A stretch of DNA of 64,000 bases, taken from positions 2,032,484-2,096,483 of the forward strand of contig LT009756.1 of assembly GCA_900012615.1 (NCBI GenBank). The letters are read 5' to 3'. The stretch is from Agrobacterium genomosp. 13 str. CFBP 6927 (GTDB lineage Bacteria > Pseudomonadota > Alphaproteobacteria > Rhizobiales > Rhizobiaceae). Numbering within the stretch: position 1 is the stretch's first letter; every line of letters begins with the position of its first letter. A program made the translations under genes and the position numbers. Below the pieces are notes generated by a model. That model saw only the letters and a list, made by a program, of their open reading frames with translations, had not been told where the DNA came from and did not search any database. Shown here piece by piece: positions 39,213 through 47,867 of this stretch.

Positions 39213-40463
39213 ATGACGAGTGCGGCACCCAAGACCGGCTTCAGCAAAAACACAAAACTGAAGTCCGCACTGCTCCAGCACAAGGCACTCTCGAAAAGCG
39301 GTCTCTCCGAACGGTTCTTCGGCGTTCTCTTTTCCGGCCTCGTTTATCCGCAGATCTGGGAAGACCCGGAAATCGACATGGAAGCGATGGAGCTTGGCGA
39401 AGGCCACCGCATCGTCACCATCGGCTCGGGTGGCTGCAACATGCTGGCCTATCTCTCCCGCAACCCGGCAAGCATAGATGTGGTGGATCTGAACCCGCAT
39501 CACATCGCTCTCAACAAGCTGAAGCTGGCTGCCTTCCGCCACCTGCCCGCCCATCAGGACGTTGTGCGCCAGTTCGGCCGCGCCAATACGCGCAGCAACA
39601 GCCGTGGTTATGACCGCTTCATCGCCGAGCATCTCGACGACACCACCAAGGGCTACTGGTCGAAGCGCACGCTGTCCGGCCGTCGCCGCATCGCGGTCTT
39701 CGACAGGAATATCTACCGTACCGGCCTGCTTGGCCGTTTCATTGGCGCCGGCCACCTGATGGCGCGCCTGCACGGCGTCAAGCTCACGGAAATGGCCCAG
39801 AGCCGCTCGATTGCCGAACAGCGCCAGTTTTTCGACAGCAAGGTTGCTCCCCTGTTCGACAAGCCGGTGGTGCGCTGGCTGACGAAGCGCAAAAGCTCGC
39901 TTTTCGGTCTCGGCATTCCGCCCCGGCAATATGACGAACTGGCAAGCCTTTCGAATGATGGCACGGTTGCCTCCGTGCTCAAGGAGCGGCTGGAAAAGCT
40001 CGCCTGCAACTTCCCGCTCAGCGACAATTATTTCGCCTGGCAGGCCTTTGCACGCCGTTATCCGGAGCCGCATGAAGGCGCCCTGCCCGCTTATCTCAAG
40101 CCGGAATATTACGAGACGATCCGCAACAACACCGCCCGCGTCGCTGTCCATCACGCCACCTATACCGAGCTTCTTTCCAAGAAGCCGGCAAGCGCTGTCG
40201 ATCGCTATATCCTCCTCGACGCGCAGGACTGGATGACGGATGTGCAGCTCAATGAATTGTGGTCGCAGATCAGCCGTACCGCCGCTCCCGGTGCGCGCGT
40301 CATCTTCCGCACAGCCGCCGAAAAGAGTGTCATCGAAGGCCGGCTTTCTGCGGATATCCGCAACCAGTGGGTCTATCTCGAGGAGCGCTCCCAGGAGCTG
40401 AACGTCATGGACCGTTCGGCCATCTATGGCGGCTTCCATATCTATCAGAGGGCCATGGCATGA
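39213..40463 (+). CDS. btaA: S-adenosylmethionine:diacylglycerol 3-amino-3-carboxypropyltransferase BtaA
   Basis: Transfers the aminocarboxypropyl group of SAM to diacylglycerol, giving DGHS, first step of the phosphorus-free betaine lipid DGTS. 416 residues with YPQIWEDPEIDMEAM near residue 45 and the SAM-binding VTIGSGGCNMLAYL with VDLNPHHIALNKLKL, both typical. The ATG after GAGAGGTGGAAC is preferred to a GTG three codons earlier. Followed by btaB with a four-base overlap and preceded by a PHO box. Confidence 0.94.
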   Translation: MTSAAPKTGFSKNTKLKSALLQHKALSKSGLSERFFGVLFSGLVYPQIWEDPEIDMEAMELGEGHRIVTIGSGGCNMLAYLSRNPASIDVVDLNPHHIALNKLKLAAFRHLPAHQDVVRQFGRANTRSNSRGYDRFIAEHLDDTTKGYWSKRTLSGRRRIAVFDRNIYRTGLLGRFIGAGHLMARLHGVKLTEMAQSRSIAEQRQFFDSKVAPLFDKPVVRWLTKRKSSLFGLGIPPRQYDELASLSNDGTVASVLKERLEKLACNFPLSDNYFAWQAFARRYPEPHEGALPAYLKPEYYETIRNNTARVAVHHATYTELLSKKPASAVDRYILLDAQDWMTDVQLNELWSQISRTAAPGARVIFRTAAEKSVIEGRLSADIRNQWVYLEERSQELNVMDRSAIYGGFHIYQRAMA

Positions 40464-41176
40464 AAACCGTCGGCGAGAATGTGAGCCTTGCAGATGAAGC
40501 CCATGCGGGCCTGATGGACCGCATGTACCGCCACCAGCGGCATATCTACGACATTACCCGCAAATATTATCTTCTGGGCCGTGACCGAACCATTTCGAGC
40601 CTGGACGTGCCGAAAGGCGGCACATTGCTCGAAGTCGGCTGCGGCACCGGCCGTAACCTGCTTCTGGCCAGCCGAAAGTTTCCGCAGGCGAGACTGTTCG
40701 GCCTCGATATTTCCTCGGAAATGCTGCTGACCGCATCCGAGAATTTTGCCGGCAAGGCGGAGCGCCCCATTCTGCGCGTGGCCGACGCCACCGCCTTCCG
40801 CGCCGCCGAATTCGGCGAGCCCGATGGTTTCGACCGCGTCATGATCCCCTATGCGCTGTCGATGATACCGGATTGGGAAAAGGCGATTGAACAGGCGCTT
40901 ACCGCGCTCAAGCCCGGCGGTTCCCTGCACATCGTCGATTTCGGCCAGCAGGAACAATTGCCGAAGTGGTTCCGCTCGCTGTTGCAGGCATGGCTCACCC
41001 GTTTTCACGTCACGCCCCGCGCCAATCTTCGCTATGTCCTCGCCAATATGGCCGGCCGCTTTGATGGCGATCTCGAATTCGAAGAGATCGCCCGGGGTTA
41101 TGCCTGGCGGGCCGTCATCACGCTCCCGGTCGCAGAAACACAGCCGAAAATCAGCCGCATCCTCGCCGACGCCTGA
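40460..41176 (+). CDS. btaB: DGHS N-methyltransferase BtaB
   Basis: SAM-dependent methyltransferase that methylates DGHS three times to give DGTS. 238 residues with class I motif LLEVGCGTGRNLLLASRKFP (about residues 51-70), the acidic GLDISSEML and LKPGGSLHIVDFG. Its ATG overlaps the btaA stop (ATGA), so the pair is translated together. The long in-frame extension upstream is shadow. Confidence 0.94.
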   Translation: MKTVGENVSLADEAHAGLMDRMYRHQRHIYDITRKYYLLGRDRTISSLDVPKGGTLLEVGCGTGRNLLLASRKFPQARLFGLDISSEMLLTASENFAGKAERPILRVADATAFRAAEFGEPDGFDRVMIPYALSMIPDWEKAIEQALTALKPGGSLHIVDFGQQEQLPKWFRSLLQAWLTRFHVTPRANLRYVLANMAGRFDGDLEFEEIARGYAWRAVITLPVAETQPKISRILADA

Positions 41177-41428
41177 TTCTCCTCAGAAATTTCCGCGCCT
41201 CCGTTAGAGCAGGCGTGGCGCTGCCAACGCAGCTCCGCATGTCGAGCGCCTTGCTGTCTTTGCAGCCAGAGAAGCCTAAATCGCTTCAAAACCAGCAGCT
41301 TGCAGAGCCGAAAAGGGCCATTGCCCCTTGCCATATCAGTTTGTTTACCATGTTATGGGTAAATCGGGAGATGCGCCGCGCCATTTTGCGGTTGCGGGAT
41401 GGGCAACAACACTTTCATCAGGGTTCCA

Positions 41429-42208
41429 ATGCGGCTGCGTTTATCGGCACTACTGTCGGCTTTGCTGTTGATCGGCGGCTGCACGTCCACGAGCTACGAC
41501 CTGCTTGAAACCGCGTCCGTTTCCAAGCCGAAATTCGCCGATACCGACCCGCAGGATTTCGGCATGAACAACCCGCACCGCCATGAGGTGCACGGCATCG
41601 ACGTCTCCAAATGGAATGGCGATGTCGATTGGCGCACCGTGCGCAAATCCGGGGTCTCCTTCGTCTTCATCAAGGCGACGGAAGGGTCCGACCGTATCGA
41701 TCCCAAATTCGGTGACCATTGGCGCAGCGCCGCAGCGGCGGACATCCTGCACGCGCCCTATCATTTCTATTATTTCTGCTCGACGGCGGACGCGCAGGCC
41801 GACTGGTTCATCAGCAACGTGCCGAAGGAAGCCGTCACGCTGCCTCCGGTTCTCGACGTGGAGTGGAACCCGTCCTCTCCAACCTGCAAGACACGCCCGG
41901 CACCTGGTATCGTTCGCGCTGAGATGCAGCGTTTCCTCGACCGCCTTGAAGCGCATTACGGCAAGCGCCCGATCATCTATACTTCGGTTGACTTCCACCG
42001 CGACAATCTCGTCGGCCAGTTCAAAAATTACCATTTCTGGGTGCGCTCCGTCGCGGCCCATCCGGCAAAAATCTACGAAGACCGGCAATGGGCCTTCTGG
42101 CAATATACGGCCACCGGTGTCGTGCCGGGCGTCAACGGCCCCACAGACATCAATGTTTTTGCCGGCTCGGAGAAAAATTGGCGCAAATGGATCGCTTCCG
42201 CCAAATAA
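41429..42208 (+). CDS. GH25 lysozyme-like lipoprotein
   Basis: Glycosyl hydrolase family 25 (muramidase) with catalytic-site start HGIDVSKWNGDVDW and acidic VLDVEWNP in the middle; the last part INVFAGSEKNWRKW is typical. A hydrophobic signal ending in the lipobox IGGC follows the start MRLRLSALLSALLL. 259 residues from this ATG; an ATG ten codons earlier (41399) is equally open and gives 269. Presumably outer-membrane or inner-membrane anchored and acting on peptidoglycan in the periplasm. Confidence 0.9.
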   Translation: MRLRLSALLSALLLIGGCTSTSYDLLETASVSKPKFADTDPQDFGMNNPHRHEVHGIDVSKWNGDVDWRTVRKSGVSFVFIKATEGSDRIDPKFGDHWRSAAAADILHAPYHFYYFCSTADAQADWFISNVPKEAVTLPPVLDVEWNPSSPTCKTRPAPGIVRAEMQRFLDRLEAHYGKRPIIYTSVDFHRDNLVGQFKNYHFWVRSVAAHPAKIYEDRQWAFWQYTATGVVPGVNGPTDINVFAGSEKNWRKWIASAK

Positions 42209-42331
42209 ACACGGCCAAGAAGCAACACATTCGAAAAATCGGCGTTGTTCTGCAACGTCAGATCGCTCGGTCCGTTTTTTTGTCGCAAACATATGGGTAA
42301 AGCGGGCCAACAACCTATTGAGGAAATTCCC

Positions 42332-43558
42332 ATGCCCACGTTCCGGTCGCGCAGCATCCTTTTTGCCGCCGCTCTCTCCCTTCTGTCTTCCAGCTCGGCT
42401 TTCGCCACGCCACCCGTTGCCTCGCCTGAGGATCCCAAGCAGGTGGCCTGCGGCGGTGATCTCGGCGCATTTCTCGAGGGCGTGAAAGCAGATGCCGCGG
42501 CCAAGGGCATTCCAGCCGACGCCATTCAGAAGGCGCTTGCCGGCGCGCAGATCGACCCGAAAGTGCTTTCGCGTGACCGCGCCCAGGGCGTCTTCCGCCA
42601 GACCTTCCTGGAATTCTCCCAGCGCACCGTCAGCCAGGCCCGTCTCGATATCGGCCGCAAGAAGCTTCAGGAGCTGTCATCGACCTTTGCCCGTGCCGAA
42701 AACGAATTCGGCGTACCGGCCGGCGTCATCGCCGCCTTCTGGGCGATGGAAACCGATTTCGGCGCCGTTCAGGGTGATTTCAACACCCGCAACGCGCTGG
42801 TGACCCTGTCGCATGATTGCCGCCGTCCGGAACTCTTCCGTCCGCAGCTGCTGGCGCTGATCGAAATGGTCCAGCATGGCGACCTCGACCCCGCCGCCAA
42901 TACCGGCGCATGGGCCGGTGAAATCGGTCAGGTGCAGATGCTGCCCAAGGACATCATCGCTTTCGGCGTTGATGGTGATGGCGATGGGCATATCAACGTC
43001 AAGAGCAGCGGGCCGGATGCGATCCTGACGGCCGCAAAGTTCATCCAGCATCTCGGTTTCAAGAAGGGTGAGCCCTGGATCCAGGAAGTCTCCGTGCCGG
43101 AAAATCTGCCCTGGGAAAAATCCGGCCTCGGCGGTCCGCTCACCGCCGGTGACTGGTTCGCGCTGGGCGTCACCCCGCGCGACGGCAACAGGAATTTTGC
43201 CGCCCTGCCCGCAGCCCTCATCATGCCGCAGGGACGCAAGGGACCGACCTTCATCACCTATCCGAATTTCAACATCTATCTGGAATGGAACCAGTCGTTC
43301 ATCTACACGACCTCCGCCGCCTATTTTGCCACCCGCTTGATGGGCTCCCCCGTCTACAACAAGGGCAATCCAGAGCCCGGCTTCGATGACGCGACGATGA
43401 AGGAGCTTCAGACCAAGCTCGAAGCGCGGGGCCACAATGTCGGCAAAGTGGATGGCATCCTGGGTTCCGGTACCCGCGTCGCCATCCAGAAGGAACAGCA
43501 GCGCCTCGGCATCCCCGCGGATGGCTGGCCGTCGACTGCCCTTCTGCAGGCGCTTTAA
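42332..43558 (+). CDS. Lytic murein transglycosylase, MltB type, with PG-binding domain
   Basis: 408 residues with a signal peptide (MPTFRSRSILFAAALSLLS, cut after AFA). The SLT_2 domain (about 40-330) has the catalytic Glu in AAFWAMETDFGAVQGDF and GEIGQVQMLPKDIIAFGVDGDGDG (split); a PG_binding_1 domain ends the protein (ARGHNVGKVDGILGSGTRVAIQ, about 350-405). The ATG has GAGGAA upstream. Unlike E. coli MltB it has no lipobox, so it should be soluble in the periplasm. Confidence 0.93.
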   Translation: MPTFRSRSILFAAALSLLSSSSAFATPPVASPEDPKQVACGGDLGAFLEGVKADAAAKGIPADAIQKALAGAQIDPKVLSRDRAQGVFRQTFLEFSQRTVSQARLDIGRKKLQELSSTFARAENEFGVPAGVIAAFWAMETDFGAVQGDFNTRNALVTLSHDCRRPELFRPQLLALIEMVQHGDLDPAANTGAWAGEIGQVQMLPKDIIAFGVDGDGDGHINVKSSGPDAILTAAKFIQHLGFKKGEPWIQEVSVPENLPWEKSGLGGPLTAGDWFALGVTPRDGNRNFAALPAALIMPQGRKGPTFITYPNFNIYLEWNQSFIYTTSAAYFATRLMGSPVYNKGNPEPGFDDATMKELQTKLEARGHNVGKVDGILGSGTRVAIQKEQQRLGIPADGWPSTALLQAL

Positions 43559-43630
43559 CCTGTCTTAACGTCCCATACCGGCCCTTAATCTATCGGCCGG
43601 AATCAGGGCGAAATCGTTAATCTCGACCGG

Positions 43631-43667
43631 ATGACTGGGGATAACACCCCGGTCATTTACTTTTTTT
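43631..43667 (+). terminator. Rho-independent terminator of the MltB-type gene
   Basis: Arms 43631-43640 and 43647-43656 pair over ten bases (one G-T) with a six-base loop and are followed by TTACTTTTTTT, about 70 bases after the stop. Confidence 0.85.
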
Positions 43668-43835
43668 AAAGATATGAAGCACTGCGTGATTGGAAAATAA
43701 ATATTTATTTTCAATAACTTGCAGAAATTACTTTTTTACTCCGCCGCAAACCGTGCTGCACCGCATCACAGAAACCGCTTTTCAACTGCCACAAAACGGT
43801 CATATTATCGAACCTGTCAACAACAGGAGGCACCC

Positions 43836-43913
43836 ATGGGACTTACAAAATCTCTCAATGCCTTGGCAGTCGGTTTGGCGTTTTTGTTCGTAGCGATGAT
43901 GCTTTTCATCTGA
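43836..43913 (+). CDS. 25-residue single-pass membrane peptide
   Basis: Small frame MGLTKSLNALAVGLAFLFVA plus five residues (MMLFI), beginning after a near-perfect CAGGAGG ribosome site at five bases. The charged/polar start is followed by a hydrophobic helix of about 18 residues reaching the C-terminal end. A strong terminator 50 bases downstream makes it a self-contained transcription unit. Small size prevents family assignment; short hydrophobic proteins of this kind often sit in or regulate membrane complexes. Confidence 0.6.
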   Translation: MGLTKSLNALAVGLAFLFVAMMLFI

Positions 43914-43962
43914 CGAGACGTGAAGACCAAACGCAATTAAGAACCGTAGATGACACGAATTT

Positions 43963-43998
43963 AAAAAGCGCAGGCCCCACGGGACCTGCGCTTTTTTC
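43963..43998. terminator. Bidirectional terminator between the small membrane peptide and metF
   Basis: A5-GCGCAGG pairs with CCTGCGC-T6 around a GC-rich inner stem. It can serve both the plus-strand peptide and the minus-strand metF, which ends 24 bases away. Confidence 0.88.
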
Positions 43999-44022
43999 AT
44001 GTCGGTAATCTGCTGTGTGAAG

Positions 44023-44916
44023 TCAGGCTGCGCTGCGGCGCAGACGCTCCAGACCGAGATTTTCAAGCACCGCATCGACCAGCGGCGCACGGTTCATGGT
44101 GTAGAGATGGAATTCGTTGACACCGCGCCGCTGAAGATCGGCGATCTGCTCGGCAGCGACCTCGGCCGCCACACGGGCGCGCCCTTCAAGGTCGTCGTCA
44201 TAGCCTTCGAAACGCTCATCCAGGAAACCGGGAACGCTCGTACCACAGCGGCCGGCGAAACGCTTGAGCTGGGTGAGGTTCTGGATCGGCATGATGCCCG
44301 GAACCACCGGAATGGTGATGCCCGCAGCCGTCACCCGCTCCATATAGCGTTCGAACACGTCATTATCGAAGAAGAACTGTGTCAGCGCCCGGGTCGCGCC
44401 ATTGTCCGCCTTGCGCTTCAGCATGTCGATATCAACAGCCTCGCTTGCACTTTCCGGATGCTTCTCCGGATAGGCCGATACGGAAATTTCAAAATCGCCG
44501 ATCTCGCGCAGGCCCTTCACCAGAGCCGCAGCGTTCTCGTAACCTTCCGGATGCGGCTTGTAGGCCGTGCCGATGCCGGTGGAGGGGTCGCCACGCAGCG
44601 CCACGAAATGGCGAACGCCGGCATTGCGAAACTCTTCAATGACCTGATGCACGTCGTCACGGCTGGCATCCACGCAGGTCAGATGCGCAGCAGTCGACAG
44701 ATGGCTGTCACCGATCATCCGCCGCACCGCATCCAGCGTCGGCGCCTTGGTAGAACCACCGGCGCCATAGGTGACGGACACGAAATCCGGATTCCATTTT
44801 TTAAGCTCGGCGACCGTTTCCCAGAGGTGGGTTTCCATCTCGGGATTCTTGGGCGGAAAAAATTCGAAAGATAACCGGATATCGCCATTTTGGCGCGCGG
44901 TTTCCGACCTCAACAT
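44023..44916 (-). CDS. metF: 5,10-methylenetetrahydrofolate reductase MetF
   Basis: FAD enzyme producing 5-methyl-THF for methionine synthesis. LSFEFFPPKNPEME near residue 14 (catalytic Glu), HLTCVDASRDDVHQ, ALRGDPSTG and PGIMPIQNLTQLKRF are MetF motifs. 297 residues from the ATG at 44916, one base after the stop of the ArsR-methyltransferase gene and with GGGAGGG upstream, so they are one operon. Methionine-cycle control through the upstream ArsR domain and palindrome is likely. Confidence 0.96.
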   Translation of the reverse strand: MLRSETARQNGDIRLSFEFFPPKNPEMETHLWETVAELKKWNPDFVSVTYGAGGSTKAPTLDAVRRMIGDSHLSTAAHLTCVDASRDDVHQVIEEFRNAGVRHFVALRGDPSTGIGTAYKPHPEGYENAAALVKGLREIGDFEISVSAYPEKHPESASEAVDIDMLKRKADNGATRALTQFFFDNDVFERYMERVTAAGITIPVVPGIMPIQNLTQLKRFAGRCGTSVPGFLDERFEGYDDDLEGRARVAAEVAAEQIADLQRRGVNEFHLYTMNRAPLVDAVLENLGLERLRRSAA

Positions 44917-44917
44917 A

Positions 44918-45931
44918 TCATGCCCTCCCGGCAGCAAGTAAAACGGCCTCTTGCACCACATCGTCTGCCATCAGCAGCCGCTGGTCACGGGCAACCCAAA
45001 TCGTAACATCCAGTGCTTCGTCGGACGCTTTTTCAGAATGAAGATCGACAGCGCGCTCCAGAGAAAGCCCGGCCTTCTTCAGCCACTCTTCCATCAGCGG
45101 ATGCGAAAAGCCCAGCCGCACATGCGCATGCTCGTCACGCAGATATTCGAAGGAATGCGGCGCCAGATCGATGACGATCAGCCGCCCGCCCGGACGCAAC
45201 ATGCGCGCGGCTTCGGAAAGCGCAATCTCCGGCTGGTCGAGGAAATGCAGAACCTGATGGATAACGATCAGATCGAAATCCTGGCCTTCCAGCGGCAGAT
45301 TGAGAATATCGCCATGGCGCACGGATGCATTGACCACGCCCGCCTTGTCGAGATTGGCGCGCGCCACCGAAAGCATGTCGCGGCTGGCATCAACGCCGAT
45401 CGCCCGGCGATAGATGCCGCTCAGAAGCTGCAGGATGCGCCCGGTGCCGGTGCCGAGATCGAGAAGCGAATCGATGGGCGTCGTGCCCACCAGCTTCAGG
45501 AGTGCACCTTCCACGGCCTCATCGCTGACATGCAGGCGGCGAAGCTCGTCCCAGGCGGAAGCGTTGCGGCTGAAATAATCCTGCGCCCGCTCCGCCCGCA
45601 CCCGCTTGACGGTTGCAAGCCGCTCGCTGTCGCGCTGGAGAACGGCATCGGAGGGCGACGCGGCGCCAAGAAGCTGCCGGACAACAATGGCGGGCTCGCC
45701 ATCCTGCCGCAAACGGAAATAGGCCCAGGCGCCTTCCTGATAACGCTCGATCAGCCCCTCTTCCGTCAAAAGCTTGAGATGACGGGAGATACGCGGCTGC
45801 GACTGGCCGAGAATTTCGGTAAGATCGGTGACAGTCAGATCGCCGGCCGCCAAAAGCGCCAGCAAGCGAAAGCGCGTGGGCTCACCCGCCGCCTTCAGAA
45901 GATCCACCAATTTGTCCAGACCGAACGCCAC
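44918..45931 (-). CDS. ArsR-type HTH regulator fused to a SAM-dependent methyltransferase
   Basis: 337 residues: an ArsR winged helix (about 1-95; LKAAGEPTRFRLLALLAAGDL, then recognition helix SQPRISRHLKLL) followed by a class I methyltransferase (about 145-260; LLDLGTGTGRILQLLSG, GVDASRDMLSVA, LRPGGRLIVIDL). In Rhizobiales such fusions sit next to metF and are thought to sense SAM or SAH and repress methionine-cycle genes; the methyltransferase part may work as the sensor. It lacks the ArsR metal-binding CxC motif. Its own upstream region has a perfect palindrome. Confidence 0.88.
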   Translation of the reverse strand: MAFGLDKLVDLLKAAGEPTRFRLLALLAAGDLTVTDLTEILGQSQPRISRHLKLLTEEGLIERYQEGAWAYFRLRQDGEPAIVVRQLLGAASPSDAVLQRDSERLATVKRVRAERAQDYFSRNASAWDELRRLHVSDEAVEGALLKLVGTTPIDSLLDLGTGTGRILQLLSGIYRRAIGVDASRDMLSVARANLDKAGVVNASVRHGDILNLPLEGQDFDLIVIHQVLHFLDQPEIALSEAARMLRPGGRLIVIDLAPHSFEYLRDEHAHVRLGFSHPLMEEWLKKAGLSLERAVDLHSEKASDEALDVTIWVARDQRLLMADDVVQEAVLLAAGRA

Positions 45932-45960
45932 TCTGCCGCGCCTCGCAAGCTAATCAAGAT

Positions 45961-45976
45961 ATAAAGATATCTTTAT
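45961..45976. promoter_or_regulatory. 16-bp perfect palindrome, likely operator of the ArsR-methyltransferase
   Basis: ATAAAGATATCTTTAT is its own reverse complement, begins 30 bases upstream of the ArsR-fusion start, and has the AT-rich form of ArsR-family operators, including those of methionine-cycle regulators such as SahR. Confidence 0.75.
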
Positions 45977-46042
45977 GTCGATGTGGCGTTCGATGCAAGC
46001 GTAAAGTGTCGTTGGACACGATCATGTCTACTTATTACACGG

Positions 46043-46070
46043 AAAAAGGCCCGCTTTGCGGCGGGCCTTT
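46043..46070 (-). terminator. Rho-independent terminator of ettA
   Basis: Ten-bp perfect stem with a six-base loop; on the minus strand it is followed by five T. It lies about 20 bases after the ettA stop. Confidence 0.9.
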
Positions 46071-46090
46071 CTGAGAGATCTGGAAAGGGA

Positions 46091-47740
46091 TCAGCGCGTC
46101 AGGCGCTTGTAGCTCACCCGGCCGGGCTTGATGCTTTCCGGGCCGAGGCGGCGAACCTTGTCCTTTTCGTAGTCTTCAAAGTTGCCTTCGAACCATTCCA
46201 CATGGCTGTCACCCTCGAAAGCGAGGATGTGGGTGGCCAGGCGGTCGAGGAACATGCGGTCGTGGCTGATGATAACGGCGCAACCGGCGAAGGCTTCCAG
46301 CGCTTCTTCGAGCGCTGCCAGCGTTTCCGTATCAAGATCGTTGGTCGGTTCGTCGAGCAGCAGAACGTTGCCGCCGGCCTTCAGCATCTTGGCGAGGTGT
46401 ACGCGGTTACGCTGACCACCCGAGAGATTGCCGACCTTCTGCTGCTGATCGCCGCCCTTGAAGTTGAAGGCGCCGCAATAGGCGCGCGAGTTCACTTCGA
46501 ACTTGCCGAGCTTGATGATGTCGTTACCGCCGGAGATTTCCTCCCAGACGGTCTTGTCACCCGCCAGCGTATCGCGGCTCTGGTCGACATAACCCAACTG
46601 TACCGTCTCACCAACCGTGACCGAACCGCTATCGGGCTTTTCCTGACCAGTGATCATCTTGAACAGCGTGGACTTACCCGCACCGTTCGGACCGATGACG
46701 CCGACAATGCCGCCGGGCGGCAGCTTGAAGGATAGGTTTTCGATCAGTACGCGATCGCCATAGGACTTGGTGAGGTTCTCGGCCTCGATGACCACGCGGC
46801 CGAGACGCTCGGCAACCGGAATAACGATCTGCGCATCGCCGGGACGACGGTTTTCCGCTGCTTCCACCAGCTCGTCATAGGCCTTGATACGCGCCTTGGA
46901 TTTCGTCTGGCGTGCCTTCGGGCTGGAGGCGATCCACTCGCTTTCGCGGCTGATGGCCTTCTGGCGCGAGGCGTCTTCACGGGCTTCCTGCTGCATGCGC
47001 TTGGCTTTCGCCTGCAGGTAAGCGGAGTAGTTGCCTTCGTAAGGAATGCCGCGGCCACGGTCGAGCTCGAGAATCCAGCCCGTGACGTTGTCGAGGAAGT
47101 AGCGGTCGTGGGTGATCATCATCACGGCGCCGGGGTAATCGCGCAGGTGCTTTTCAAGCCAGGCGATGGTTTCCGCGTCAAGGTGGTTGGTCGGTTCGTC
47201 GAGCAGCAGCAGGTCCGGCTGCGACAGCAGCAGACGGCAGAGCGCCACACGACGGCGTTCACCACCCGAGAGACCGGTTACGGCCGAGTCACCGGGCGGG
47301 CAACGCAGCGCGTCCATGGCCATCTCGACCTGGTTTTCGAGGTCCCAGAGATTCTGGCTGTCGATGATGTCCTGAAGCTTCGCGCCCTCATCCGCCGTTT
47401 CGTCGGAATAGTTCATCATCAATTCGTTGTAGCGGTCGACGATGGCCGTCTTGCTCGCCACGCCTTCCATGACGTTTTCCATCACGGTCTTGTTTTCGTC
47501 GAGCTTCGGCTCCTGCTCGAGATAACCGAGCGTAGCACCTTCGGCCAGCCAGGCCTCACCGGTATATTCCTTGTCGAGACCGGCCATGATTTTCAGAACA
47601 GTCGACTTACCGGCGCCGTTCGGGCCGAGGATACCGATCTTGGCGTCGGGGTAGAAGGAGAGATGAACGTTCTCCAGAACCTTCTTCGCGCCATAGGCCT
47701 TGTTCAGCCCGGCCATGTGATAGATGAATTGACGTGCCAT
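46091..47740 (-). CDS. ettA: Energy-dependent translational throttle protein EttA (ABC-F)
   Basis: Soluble ABC-F ATPase that binds the ribosomal E site and gates the first elongation step according to energy charge. Two ABC domains with Walker A GPNGAGKST (about residues 38-46 and 355-363), signatures LSGGERRRVAL and LSGGQRNRVHL, and Walker B LLLLDEPTNHLD / VLLLDEPTNDLD. The linker and arm length (549 residues against 555 in E. coli) fit EttA rather than Uup or YheS. Confidence 0.95.
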   Translation of the reverse strand: MARQFIYHMAGLNKAYGAKKVLENVHLSFYPDAKIGILGPNGAGKSTVLKIMAGLDKEYTGEAWLAEGATLGYLEQEPKLDENKTVMENVMEGVASKTAIVDRYNELMMNYSDETADEGAKLQDIIDSQNLWDLENQVEMAMDALRCPPGDSAVTGLSGGERRRVALCRLLLSQPDLLLLDEPTNHLDAETIAWLEKHLRDYPGAVMMITHDRYFLDNVTGWILELDRGRGIPYEGNYSAYLQAKAKRMQQEAREDASRQKAISRESEWIASSPKARQTKSKARIKAYDELVEAAENRRPGDAQIVIPVAERLGRVVIEAENLTKSYGDRVLIENLSFKLPPGGIVGVIGPNGAGKSTLFKMITGQEKPDSGSVTVGETVQLGYVDQSRDTLAGDKTVWEEISGGNDIIKLGKFEVNSRAYCGAFNFKGGDQQQKVGNLSGGQRNRVHLAKMLKAGGNVLLLDEPTNDLDTETLAALEEALEAFAGCAVIISHDRMFLDRLATHILAFEGDSHVEWFEGNFEDYEKDKVRRLGPESIKPGRVSYKRLTR

Positions 47741-47867
47741 TGTAGCGAATGCTCCACATCGGATTTTTAAGAGTACGTATCGGGAAATTTGCCGCTATGT
47801 AGGGTAAATAGGACCTTGGGGCAACCTCTGGCACGATTATGACCCCATGATTATGACAAGGGACATT

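Noticed and set aside
45932-46042. SAM riboswitch upstream of the ArsR-metF unit
   Set aside because: Only the AT-rich palindrome is seen; no conserved SAM-I or SAM-II structure is visible by eye.
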